Below are positions 7,624 through 13,795 of a stretch of DNA of 32,662 bases, piece after piece; within the stretch, counting starts at the first letter, position 1; every line of letters begins with the position of its first letter. Source of the stretch: a virus. The translations under genes and the position numbers were made by a program. The notes under the pieces are model-generated. The model searched no databases. It was not told the origin of the DNA and saw only the letters and a program-made list of their open reading frames with translations. The stretch spans positions 1-32,662 of IMG/VR virus record IMGVR_UViG_3300025276_000110. The stretch is one strand, 5' to 3'.

Positions 7624-8169
7624 ATGTTTCCAGATTTAAACAAAGTAGAAGTAAAAGAAACTACAAGCTATTTAACAGCAGGTGCACACAAAGTGCGAGT
7701 AGATGAAATGAGAAACTCTAATCAAAAAGAAGGGTACACAGGTACTCCTTATGTAGAGTTTAAAGTATCTAACAAAGAAGGTATATCATACCTTAAGTTT
7801 AGTGGAGTAGATGGTAATACATCAGAGAATGCAGCTCGTGTACGTACTGAAATCTTTAAAGGTTTCTTACATTCAACAGGTGCTAAATCATTTAACAGTT
7901 TACCAACAGCTTGTAAAGAAGCATTAGGTAGTACAATAAATGTTTGCCTAAGAGAACGTGAGTATTGGACTACAGATAAAGAAACAGGCGCTCCTGTAGT
8001 AAAGAGTGTAGTAGAGTACAAGTTTGCTAACCCTGAGAACAGAGCAGTTATATGGAATGATAGATTTAATCAAGCATTGAATCCAGCAGACCAAGCAGCA
8101 TACAAAGCTGCAAACGATGCGTTCTTAATGAGTCAAGGTAATGTACAAACAGATGACATGCCTTTCTAA
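7624..8169 (+). CDS. Single-stranded-DNA-binding-like protein with acidic DDMPF tail
   Basis: A 181-residue protein whose beta-rich first 140 residues could form an OB-fold (aromatic/basic strands around GTPYVEFKVSN and ISYLKFSGVDG). It ends in a flexible Gln/Ala-rich linker and the tip TDDMPF. That tip is nearly the same as the DDIPF tail by which bacterial SSB docks repair and replication proteins. Primary-sequence similarity to classical SSB is weak, so the call rests on the tail, the size and the position directly after the Sak4-like gene. A stem-loop follows 10 nt after its stop. Confidence 0.65.
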   Translation: MFPDLNKVEVKETTSYLTAGAHKVRVDEMRNSNQKEGYTGTPYVEFKVSNKEGISYLKFSGVDGNTSENAARVRTEIFKGFLHSTGAKSFNSLPTACKEALGSTINVCLREREYWTTDKETGAPVVKSVVEYKFANPENRAVIWNDRFNQALNPADQAAYKAANDAFLMSQGNVQTDDMPF

Positions 8170-8179
8170 ATAATTATAC

Positions 8180-8209
8180 GGGGGTAGCTAACACTACCCC
8201 TTATATATT
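8180..8209 (+). terminator. Stem-loop between SSB-like and NinB-like genes
   Basis: A perfect 7-bp stem pairs GGGGTAG (8181-8187) with CTACCCC (8194-8200) around a 6-nt loop, followed by TTATATATT. The T run is interrupted, so termination would be partial. It could instead protect the highly expressed SSB message or act as a processing site. The next gene starts at 8210, directly after the stem. Confidence 0.5.
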
Positions 8210-8608
8210 ATGAAGTTAAAACATATAGCAAAAGTTATAAAGTGTAAACTACACTTTGGTGATGTAACCAGACTTAACGAAGACATTTGTAGATACGAAG
8301 ATAAAACTATTGAAGTAACTATAAAAGAGTACAAACCTAAAAGAAGTAATCAATTGAATCAATACTATTGGGGAGTTGTTGTTAAAATTATATCCGACTA
8401 TACAGGGTATACTAAAGAAGAAACACACGAGCTGTTAAAGCAAACTTTTCTAAAAAAGAAAATCCTTATAGATGATGAATGGTACGACACTACGGAGAGT
8501 ACTACTAAGATGAACAATAAAGAAATGTTAGAGTTCATTGACGAAGTTAAGATGTGGGCATCACAAACACTAAGCGTTTATATACCCGACCCACATGAAA
8601 AAGAATGA
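8210..8608 (+). CDS. NinB-like recombination protein
   Basis: A 132-residue protein with the NinB/Orf layout: an RSNQLNQYYWGVVVKIISDYTGYT segment near residues 45-68, an STTKMNNKEMLEFIDEVKMWAS segment near 96-117, and a YIPDPHE terminus. Lambda NinB binds single-stranded DNA and assists recombination mediated by annealing. The gene lies between the SSB-like and RusA-like genes and overlaps the latter by 14 nt, which suits that role. The ST...EF...W and IP-P signatures make the family reasonably secure. Confidence 0.7.
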   Translation: MKLKHIAKVIKCKLHFGDVTRLNEDICRYEDKTIEVTIKEYKPKRSNQLNQYYWGVVVKIISDYTGYTKEETHELLKQTFLKKKILIDDEWYDTTESTTKMNNKEMLEFIDEVKMWASQTLSVYIPDPHEKE

Positions 8609-8999
8609 AATATTTATACCATTTAATGTTAGTTCAAGTAAGAACAGCAAACAATGGACAGGTAAATACCTAATAAACAGCAAGGCAACAAGAGAGTATA
8701 TAAAGAAGAGCAAGAACTATTACGTCGAACAGACTGAACGGTTTATCGAACTCACTAAAGACTTACCTAAACCTTTGCATGTATCATTCTATTTCATACG
8801 CAATAGCAAACGTAGGTTTGACTATATCAATCCAGCACAAACAGTGCAAGACCTGATGGTCAAGTACGGATGGATTGAAGATGATGATGTATACAACTTA
8901 GTACCATACTTTCATGGATACCATGTTGATAAAGAAAACCCAGGAGTAATTATAAAAGTTTTAAAAAATGACGAAGCAAAAAAGCACACACAAGACTAG
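8595..8999 (+). CDS. RusA-like Holliday-junction resolvase
   Basis: The central segment RRFDYINPAQTVQDLMVKYG (residues 73-92) followed by the acidic run EDDD (95-98) and a NPGVIIKV end (115-122) matches the phage RusA-like family. In E. coli RusA the catalytic set is DxDN plus a Lys and a downstream Asp. Here D76, N79, D86 and D96-98 are present, but the second Asp of DxDN is Ile78 and the Lys is Gln82. It therefore belongs to a divergent phage branch whose metal ligands may be arranged differently. It probably resolves branched replication or recombination intermediates before packaging. It overlaps both neighbours. Confidence 0.7.
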   Translation: MKKNEIFIPFNVSSSKNSKQWTGKYLINSKATREYIKKSKNYYVEQTERFIELTKDLPKPLHVSFYFIRNSKRRFDYINPAQTVQDLMVKYGWIEDDDVYNLVPYFHGYHVDKENPGVIIKVLKNDEAKKHTQD

Positions 9000-9189
9000 A
9001 CTATTAGAATGGTTTAAGACACACAATAGCATTACATCTTTAGAAGCGTTTAAAGAGCTTGGTAATACAAGGTTAGCAGCTACAATATTTACGCTGATAG
9101 ACGACGGTAATACAATAGAAAAAGAAACTATTGCAGCACCTACTAGATACAATACAAACGCATACGTAACTAAATACACACTAAAGTAA
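8968..9189 (+). CDS. Small winged-helix DNA-binding protein
   Basis: A 73-residue basic protein with a compact helix-turn-helix: TRLLEWFKTHNSITSLEAFKELGNTRLAATIFTLIDDG (residues 10-47), followed by a two-strand wing ending YVTKYTLK. Very similar small wHTH proteins are common in phage replication and recombination operons, where they may regulate or bind DNA structures. Its stop overlaps the exonuclease start, suggesting the two are made together. Confidence 0.65.
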   Translation: MTKQKSTHKTRLLEWFKTHNSITSLEAFKELGNTRLAATIFTLIDDGNTIEKETIAAPTRYNTNAYVTKYTLK

Positions 9190-9971
9190 TGAGAGAAATC
9201 AAAAAACTTACAGATGATTACATCAAAGATGATGAGTCATACTTTGCAGATAATATGTACGTTACCAACAGTATGCTTAAGCAGCTTAATAACGGTAGTA
9301 CAATAGAGCTTGAACACTATTTAAACACTGAACATAAAGAATCAGAATCTTTATTAGTTGGTAGTGCTTTTCATTGCTACATACTAGAGCCAGATGAATT
9401 TGATAAGCGTTACGTTTATGCACCAAAAGTTGATAAGCGTACTAAAGCAGGTAAAGAGTTATATGCAGAGTTTTTAGAAACTATTGGAGATAGAAAGCCA
9501 GTGCCAGCTTATTACGAATTAGTATTTGAATGTATGAACAATGCTCTTATGGTTAATCCTAATTCAAGAAAATTACTTGAAGGTGCCAAGCAACGTGAAG
9601 TGATACACTTTTGGGAAGATGTAGAAACAGGTATCAAGTGTAAGGGTAAGGTAGACGCAGAAGGTGATGAGTATTTAGTAGACCTTAAGACTACAAGTAA
9701 GGGTGCTAACCTAAAGGCTTTTCAAAAGTTTGCTACAGACTATAACATTACACAGCAAGCAGCTTTCTATTTAAATGGTACACAAAAGAAAACATTCTTC
9801 TTTATAATGTGTGAGCTTAAAGCTCCGTTCGGTATAGGTATATATCAGATGAGCGACAAAGCTATTGAGCATGGTAACAAAGAAGTTGCAGGTTGTTTAA
9901 ATTTCTACTCTAAAATAATAGAGGAAGAATTAGTAACTGACCTTAACGGAGGTAATGTAGTTATTGTGTAA
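9189..9971 (+). CDS. PD-(D/E)XK exonuclease (RecE/DUF3799-like)
   Basis: A 260-residue nuclease of the lambda-exonuclease/RecB fold. Visible motifs are LLVGSAFHCYILEPDEF (residues 55-71, motif I GxAxH), D156 in KGKVDAEGD, the catalytic D165-x-K167 in VDLKTT, and QQAAFY at 189-194 for the conserved Gln/Tyr motif. Such enzymes resect one strand of dsDNA to give single-strand tails for annealing, so it fits with the Sak4-like, SSB-like and NinB-like proteins encoded upstream. All catalytic residues are present. Confidence 0.85.
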   Translation: MREIKKLTDDYIKDDESYFADNMYVTNSMLKQLNNGSTIELEHYLNTEHKESESLLVGSAFHCYILEPDEFDKRYVYAPKVDKRTKAGKELYAEFLETIGDRKPVPAYYELVFECMNNALMVNPNSRKLLEGAKQREVIHFWEDVETGIKCKGKVDAEGDEYLVDLKTTSKGANLKAFQKFATDYNITQQAAFYLNGTQKKTFFFIMCELKAPFGIGIYQMSDKAIEHGNKEVAGCLNFYSKIIEEELVTDLNGGNVVIV

Positions 9972-10372
9972 TGGAGTTAGTATTTGTATACGGTACTCTT
10001 AAGCAAGGCTTTAGTAACCACGGGTTGTTAAAACAATCTAAACTAATAGGTAGTGCGCAAACAAAAGAAAAGTTTGTAATGTATTCTAGTGGTATACCTT
10101 ACGTTTCTAAAAGGTTTAAAGCTTCTTACATATCAGGCGAAGTATATAGTGTTAGCAATGACACTATGTACAACCTTGATATTTTAGAATGTCACCCAGA
10201 ATGGTACGTAAGAAGTAAAACTTCAGTGGAGGTTATAGACAAAAAAGGAAAATTAATAACAGTAGATGCGTGGTTGTATTTTAACGAACACATACCACAA
10301 GGCGCATCTTTAATACAGTCAGGAATTTATGGACAAAACAAAACAAGTAGATTTAACGCCTTACTTCTCTGA
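9971..10372 (+). CDS. Gamma-glutamylcyclotransferase-fold (AIG2/GGCT-like) protein
   Basis: A 133-residue protein with the GGCT signature VYGTLKQGFSNHGLL (residues 6-20), which forms the substrate-binding loop. The ISGEVYSV strand (54-61) and the LDILECHPEWYVRSKTSV segment (69-86) follow. E73 in LDILE matches the proposed catalytic acid/base. Known members cleave gamma-glutamyl amides, releasing 5-oxoproline. In a phage that also encodes a class II amidotransferase and an amidoligase, it could remove or edit the amide-linked adduct. This family is a recognised companion of GS-like amidoligases. It starts on the stop of the exonuclease gene and overlaps the next ORF by 44 nt. Confidence 0.8.
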   Translation: MELVFVYGTLKQGFSNHGLLKQSKLIGSAQTKEKFVMYSSGIPYVSKRFKASYISGEVYSVSNDTMYNLDILECHPEWYVRSKTSVEVIDKKGKLITVDAWLYFNEHIPQGASLIQSGIYGQNKTSRFNALLL

Positions 10373-10553
10373 TAAAGATGTAAGAAAATCAATAGACATA
10401 CTACTGCATAAGAACGCAGTAGTACAATCTAGCTTAGGTATAGATAGCACTAAAGAAGAAAAAGATATAGCACATGAGAAAACTAAGAGAATCAAAACTG
10501 ATATTGCAGCCATGGATGGTGTATTCGCAGAACATTGCTTCCCTGAATACTAG
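10329..10553 (+). CDS. Hypothetical charged protein, 74 aa
   Basis: A 74-residue helical, Lys/Asp-rich protein with no membrane segment. It overlaps the GGCT-like gene by 44 nt and the DnaA-domain gene by up to 80 nt, both longer than usual. Coding frame is plausible from composition (KEEKDIAHEKTKRIKTDI reads as a helix). No family is recognised. Confidence 0.5.
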   Translation: MDKTKQVDLTPYFSDKDVRKSIDILLHKNAVVQSSLGIDSTKEEKDIAHEKTKRIKTDIAAMDGVFAEHCFPEY

Positions 10554-10995
10554 CGATAGAAATAAAGATTTAATACTTGAAATTGTTAAAACTGCATTTA
10601 CATACAAAGGCGTTGAATACAAATATATAGAATCGCGCAGAAGAGAAATAGTAGATGCTAAAATTATAGTATGCAAAGTATTGTATGAGTTCTTTAAATT
10701 ATCATTTGCTGGTATAGGTAGTGTGTTTAATAAAAATCATGCAACTGTAATACATTACATAAAGATGTATAACAACACTTTGATACATAACAAAGAAGAT
10801 GTAGTTTTGTTTAATAGATTGTGTGATAACGCAATTACAGGTATATATGGAGATAAGGTTGATTTAGAGTTGTCCTTATCTACTGCTGAATTAGAAAAGC
10901 TAAACAATCAACAATTACGTAGATTAATCAAGGAGATTACTATAGAAAACAATTCTCTTAAAAGTAAATTAGAGAAAATTAAAAGCTATGCATAG
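10516..10995 (+). CDS. DnaA domain IV-like origin/DNA-binding protein
   Basis: The core matches the C-terminal DNA-binding domain of DnaA. ESRRREIVDAKIIV (basic loop/helix) is followed by LSFAGIGSVFNKNHATVIHYIK, where NHATVIH corresponds to the DHTTVIHA signature that reads the DnaA box. The AAA+ domain of DnaA is absent. The upstream ORF edge is at 10474, but ATG 10516 reduces overlap with the preceding gene to 38 nt and is preferred. After the domain, a roughly 50-residue Leu/Glu/Lys coiled coil (AELEKLNNQQLRRLIKEITI) ends the protein and could dimerise it. It may act at a phage origin, compete with host DnaA, or repress host initiation. Confidence 0.75.
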   Translation: MVYSQNIASLNTSDRNKDLILEIVKTAFTYKGVEYKYIESRRREIVDAKIIVCKVLYEFFKLSFAGIGSVFNKNHATVIHYIKMYNNTLIHNKEDVVLFNRLCDNAITGIYGDKVDLELSLSTAELEKLNNQQLRRLIKEITIENNSLKSKLEKIKSYA

Positions 10996-11284
10996 TGCTC
11001 CTATATATTTTCTAAGTATAACATACACAGTAAAAAGATACTTCATGAGAAATAAAAAATTAGAGTTACAACACTCTACAGTTTTTCATATGTCTGATGA
11101 AGTGTGTATAGGTAATACAGTTGATATGCTAAACAATGAATACTGGAATCAAAACTTACTTAATAGACTTAAAAAAAAGAATCAAAGTAAGAATGGAATT
11201 GAGTTGAAAGTTTATGCAATCAATAAAGAGTTGTCATCAAACGGTTACACAATCGAAAGATTTGAACAAGAGTTTCCTGCGTGA
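10988..11284 (+). CDS. Hypothetical early protein, 98 aa
   Basis: A 98-residue basic protein overlapping the DnaA-domain gene by 8 nt. It has no clear motif; there is a polar middle (NTVDMLNNEYWNQNLLNRLKKKNQ) and a C-terminal IERFEQEFPA. Its last 15 coding bases plus stop form the first copy of a 16-nt direct repeat that recurs 70 nt downstream in non-coding sequence. The first Met is hydrophobic-rich (APIYFLSITYTV), and a later start at Met20 (11045) is possible. Confidence 0.5.
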   Translation: MHSAPIYFLSITYTVKRYFMRNKKLELQHSTVFHMSDEVCIGNTVDMLNNEYWNQNLLNRLKKKNQSKNGIELKVYAINKELSSNGYTIERFEQEFPA

Positions 11285-11354
11285 ATCGAGATATGGAATA
11301 TGAGCCGAATAGAAAGACTAATTGGCTCAGAATTAACGAGAGTTTCCTGCGTGA
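11269..11354 (+). repeat. 16-nt direct repeat, two copies 70 nt apart
   Basis: AGAGTTTCCTGCGTGA occurs exactly at 11269-11284 and 11339-11354. Similarity continues weakly beyond it (ATCGAG versus GTGGAG). The first copy is the end of the 98-aa gene and includes its TGA stop. The second is outside any gene. The 54 nt between them form a hairpin. Confidence 0.8.
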
Positions 11355-11474
11355 GTGGAGCATATAGTGTAAAGTCCTAACAGGGGTGTTAGGCGAAGTC
11401 AGCGTCGAAGGTAGAGCTTAAGTCACTCTACCCTTGACTATGGACTAAATCTGCTAACATAAGTAGAGTCAGTT
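11285..11474 (+). ncRNA. Candidate structured RNA in gene-free region
   Basis: No ORF of credible length covers these 190 nt, the longest such gap in the window. At least three strong helices are visible. TGAGCC(g)AAT (11301-11310) pairs with ATTGGCTCA (11321-11329). CCTAACA (11376-11382) pairs with TGTTAGG (11387-11393) around a GGGG loop. GGTAGAG (11410-11416) pairs with CTCTACC (11426-11432) and is extended by AGTCA (11397-11401) with TGACT (11435-11439). AGTC near 11373 could close the last two hairpins with GACT near 11443. Local G+C is higher than in flanking genes. I could not match it to a tRNA, tmRNA, riboswitch or group I intron core. Confidence 0.45.
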
Positions 11475-11654
11475 ATGATAAACAGTATATCAATACTAAT
11501 TAATTTGATAAAAAATGCGTGGTATAATATCAAGAATGCTAAGAGTATCAATCAAGAAAGGTATAACTTTAAACGTTTTAAGAAGATACCTAAGAATGAA
11601 GTACAGAATAAATGTAAGCGAAACTGTGCTTGCAAAAAGAAAAAATCAAATTAA
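11475..11654 (+). CDS. Small basic Cys-rich-tail protein, 59 aa
   Basis: A 59-codon ORF starting at ATG 11475, directly after the structured region. It has a hydrophobic N-terminal helix (MINSISILINLIKNAWYNI) and a Lys-rich C-terminus with three close cysteines (NKCKRNCACKKKK), which might bind metal. A 47-codon ORF in another frame starts at 11515, but its composition looks less protein-like. No family is recognised. Confidence 0.45.
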   Translation: MINSISILINLIKNAWYNIKNAKSINQERYNFKRFKKIPKNEVQNKCKRNCACKKKKSN

Positions 11655-11660
11655 ATAACT

Positions 11661-11792
11661 ATGAGTAAATCTAAACGAGAATCTCTTATTAATATGGAGA
11701 AGGTAGATACTAAGGTAATAAACAAAGAGTTGATACCTGACTTAATCAAATTAATCGAACAAGAAAAAACAAAAGAAAATGATAAAACATAA
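11661..11792 (+). CDS. Small charged protein, 43 aa
   Basis: A 43-codon ORF (MSKSKRESLINMEKVD start) with a leader typical of this phage (AATTAAATAACT). It overlaps the HNH gene by 14 nt. The sequence is helical and charged, with an IPDLIKLIEQEKTKEN end. No family is recognised; spacing and overlap are the evidence. Confidence 0.45.
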   Translation: MSKSKRESLINMEKVDTKVINKELIPDLIKLIEQEKTKENDKT

Positions 11793-12042
11793 AAAAGTAT
11801 ATACTACCTTCTTTAATTTAGACATAAGTGACCACATTCTGTGTACCATGTGTGGACAAGAAGCTGTAGATATTCATCATATTCAGCCTCGTGGGATGGG
11901 GGGTTCAGAGAAAGACTATATAGAAAATCTTGCAGCACTATGTAGGTTATGTCACGATAAGGCAGAGTCAAGTTCTTCATTTAATAAATCTGTAAGGTTA
12001 ATTCACTTATCAAAAGTTCTAAATTTTTTAAAATATTCCTAA
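11779..12042 (+). CDS. HNH endonuclease
   Basis: An 87-residue HNH nuclease. The zinc knuckles are C22-x2-C25 (LCTMCG) and C55-x2-C58 (CRLCH). The catalytic beta-beta-alpha metal core includes H33-H34 (DIHHIQPRGMGG), N50 (YIENLAALC) and H59 (CRLCHDKA). The layout is that of small phage HNH proteins, which either act with a terminase in packaging or move as homing nucleases. It is the last plus-strand gene and meets the minus-strand metallophosphoesterase tail to tail, far from any terminase visible here. This position and the structured RNA upstream leave a homing role open. Confidence 0.85.
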   Translation: MIKHKKVYTTFFNLDISDHILCTMCGQEAVDIHHIQPRGMGGSEKDYIENLAALCRLCHDKAESSSSFNKSVRLIHLSKVLNFLKYS

Positions 12043-12053
12043 TACTTATGCAC

Positions 12054-12077
12054 CGTACCTACTCTGATACAGGTACG
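12054..12077. terminator. Possible bidirectional terminator at convergent junction
   Basis: CGTACCT (12054-12060) pairs with AGGTACG (12071-12077) around a 10-nt loop, exactly between the convergent HNH and metallophosphoesterase genes; it includes the latter's stop codon. Flanks are A+T-rich but lack a long T run, so it would be a weak intrinsic terminator in either direction. Confidence 0.4.
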
Positions 12078-13387
12078 TTGTAATAGTATTCGCACTGCAT
12101 TCCATGTTCTTTATGCCATACAAATGCATGTGCTCGCTTAACTGTAGATAAGTATCCACTATCATCATGCCATTGGTCTGTAGGACTCATACTTCCAAGA
12201 TGTCTCACTGCAATACCATTGAGTTCTTCAACTTGACCCATGTAACTTGTTTTAAGGCTATGTAGATGCCCTCTATGGACTTCAATGTGCCTTACACTGC
12301 TCCATACATCTCTAAAGCGTTGAGAGATAACAGAAGCAAGGTTTTTGTAGTTCTTAACTCTATTACCGTGGTCAAATATCAGTAGACATTCACCGTACTT
12401 ATATGCTTTCATAAGTGGTCGGCTATTGTCTACTGTCACATGGGGGGTTTTCTCGTATAATGCTTCTAGTGCGTCACCCATATGTAACATAGACTCTTCG
12501 TCATGATTACCAGGAACAACGACAACACGAACAGGAGCTTTTTCAGACAACAAATTTATAGCCTCAACTAATAATTTACGTCCGTATCTATAAGCTTCGT
12601 AGGCAGATACAGTATTACTCTGTGGTGTACCTGCAGTTGTAGAGTTGAACGGATTAGCTCTATCTATATTTAAGAAATCATTACCTACAACAAAGACTAT
12701 TTCTTCGATTCGGAATCCTCTCGCTCTATGAAAAAGGGAATGAACAGCAGAGAAAAGCCTATCCCTAGCCACATCAAGACTATAACTATCGCCAGCAATA
12801 CCCAACTTGCCAAGATGCAGGTCGTATGCCCCAATTTCGAGCAGATAGCCTTCGCTTTCTTCCTTATCAGTATTATAAGTAGGTTTAAGTGCATATGATT
12901 GAAACGCCTCAAATAGGTCTTGTTTTAAATCTTCTTTTAATTGTGGCAAGTTTTTCCAGATGTCAATCTTTTTAAACTTAGCTTTAGTTCTATACATAGT
13001 CACTGTAACAGGCTTTCTATCATTGTCAAACCCTGTAACTTCGTATGTACCAATATCAAACCAATCAACCTCCCAGGTAGACAAGTCTACATTACAGTTA
13101 GTTATAAGGTCATCTAGTGATTTTACTCTACTGCTGTTCTCTACAGATACAAGTAATGAATCTTTCTTTTCATTAGTTATAACTTTCTCTTCTGGCACTT
13201 CGTCAGATGAGTATGATGCTGCCTTAATATTGTCATCAAAGGCAGCTCTTAGCTTTCTTGCTTGCATTCTAACAGCTTCGTATGTACTGTCAAACATCTT
13301 AGCTGTGTATGCGTAATCACCTCTAAGTTTTTCTGGATTCTTTAATAAGTAACTACGTAACTTATCATTTTTGTTATTTCTTTCCAC
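12059..13387 (-). CDS. Calcineurin-like metallophosphoesterase with N-terminal HTH-like region
   Basis: A 442-residue protein with all five metallophosphoesterase motifs: D189-x-H191 (GAYDLHLG), GND (235-237), GNHD (293-296), H340 (IFDHGN) and GHLH (373-376). It should be a two-metal phosphodiesterase or phosphatase. The first 50 residues (KNPEKLRGDYAYTAKMFDSTYEAVRMQARKLR) resemble a helix-turn-helix, and residues 100-170 form an extra beta-rich domain. This suggests a nucleic-acid substrate, though the sequence does not prove it. It is the distal gene of the late operon, read after the lysis cassette. Its 5' end overlaps the small basic protein gene by 14 nt. Confidence 0.85.
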   Translation of the reverse strand: MERNNKNDKLRSYLLKNPEKLRGDYAYTAKMFDSTYEAVRMQARKLRAAFDDNIKAASYSSDEVPEEKVITNEKKDSLLVSVENSSRVKSLDDLITNCNVDLSTWEVDWFDIGTYEVTGFDNDRKPVTVTMYRTKAKFKKIDIWKNLPQLKEDLKQDLFEAFQSYALKPTYNTDKEESEGYLLEIGAYDLHLGKLGIAGDSYSLDVARDRLFSAVHSLFHRARGFRIEEIVFVVGNDFLNIDRANPFNSTTAGTPQSNTVSAYEAYRYGRKLLVEAINLLSEKAPVRVVVVPGNHDEESMLHMGDALEALYEKTPHVTVDNSRPLMKAYKYGECLLIFDHGNRVKNYKNLASVISQRFRDVWSSVRHIEVHRGHLHSLKTSYMGQVEELNGIAVRHLGSMSPTDQWHDDSGYLSTVKRAHAFVWHKEHGMQCEYYYNVPVSE

Positions 13388-13652
13388 GGTTTCTTGCTCT
13401 ATTCTTAGATTGACCTTCCTTCACCATCTTTCCATTTTTCTTGTGTGACATGTCTTTATTATCTTTATTACCATACGTACCTGCTTTACGGTTCTTGGCA
13501 TTTAATTCAGACCTGTATTTTTTACGTTCATCTGTTGAATGGTATTTTTTATCGTAAGCCTGCTTTTTTTTACGAGCTTCAGGGTTTGAAGCGTAGTATT
13601 TTGCGCTTTTACTTTTTCCTTTACCCTTACCAGCTAATGAATTTCTAGCCAT
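13374..13652 (-). CDS. Small very basic phage protein, 92 aa
   Basis: A 92-residue Lys/Arg/Asn-rich protein with KYYASNPEARKKKQAYDKKYHS near residues 18-39, GTYGNKDNKDMSH near 58-70 and a C-terminal KNRARNRGKK. This arrangement is familiar from small hypothetical proteins of aquatic phages and resembles the basic part of some nuclease-associated proteins. It is probably nucleic-acid-binding because of its charge. Similar strongly basic small proteins lie at 17092-17766 in the same operon. The exact role is unknown. Confidence 0.7.
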   Translation of the reverse strand: MARNSLAGKGKGKSKSAKYYASNPEARKKKQAYDKKYHSTDERKKYRSELNAKNRKAGTYGNKDNKDMSHKKNGKMVKEGQSKNRARNRGKK

Positions 13653-13654
13653 AC

Positions 13655-13795
13655 CTAAACTATTTCTGAGTTTATAAACGCTACATACACAAAAGGTATG
13701 TATATATGAGTTTCAGTATAAGGATAACTTTCATCTTTAGAAAAACTTCTTACACCAAGCAACACGCCACTATATAATCCTATCTCTATTCTCAT
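13655..13795 (-). CDS. Small conserved phage protein, 46 aa
   Basis: A 46-codon ORF whose ATG overlaps the stop of the amidase-like gene (TAATG) and which ends 2 nt before the next start. The sequence reads MRIEIGLYSGVLLGVRSF with a C-terminal IYIPFVYVAFINSEIV. A very short protein of the same pattern (MRIEIGLY start, IPF core) recurs in phages and prophages of Bacteroidota, as I recall it. The strands are hydrophobic, but it is not clearly a membrane protein. Confidence 0.6.
   Translation of the reverse strand: MRIEIGLYSGVLLGVRSFSKDESYPYTETHIYIPFVYVAFINSEIV

Noticed and set aside
11269-11354. A minimal CRISPR-like array from the two 16-nt repeats.
   Set aside because: Only two copies exist, one is part of a gene end, the repeat is too short and no cas genes are present.
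11285-11474. A group I intron reading of the structured region, prompted by GGACTAAAT and the nearby HNH gene.
   Set aside because: Only a fragment resembling the R element is seen. I could not place the partner P7 strand, a P3-P8 core or an interrupted exon.
11515-11658. A 47-codon ORF in a different frame from the 59-aa gene.
   Set aside because: The overlapping ORF at 11475 is longer, starts directly after the structured region and has more protein-like composition, so it was preferred.
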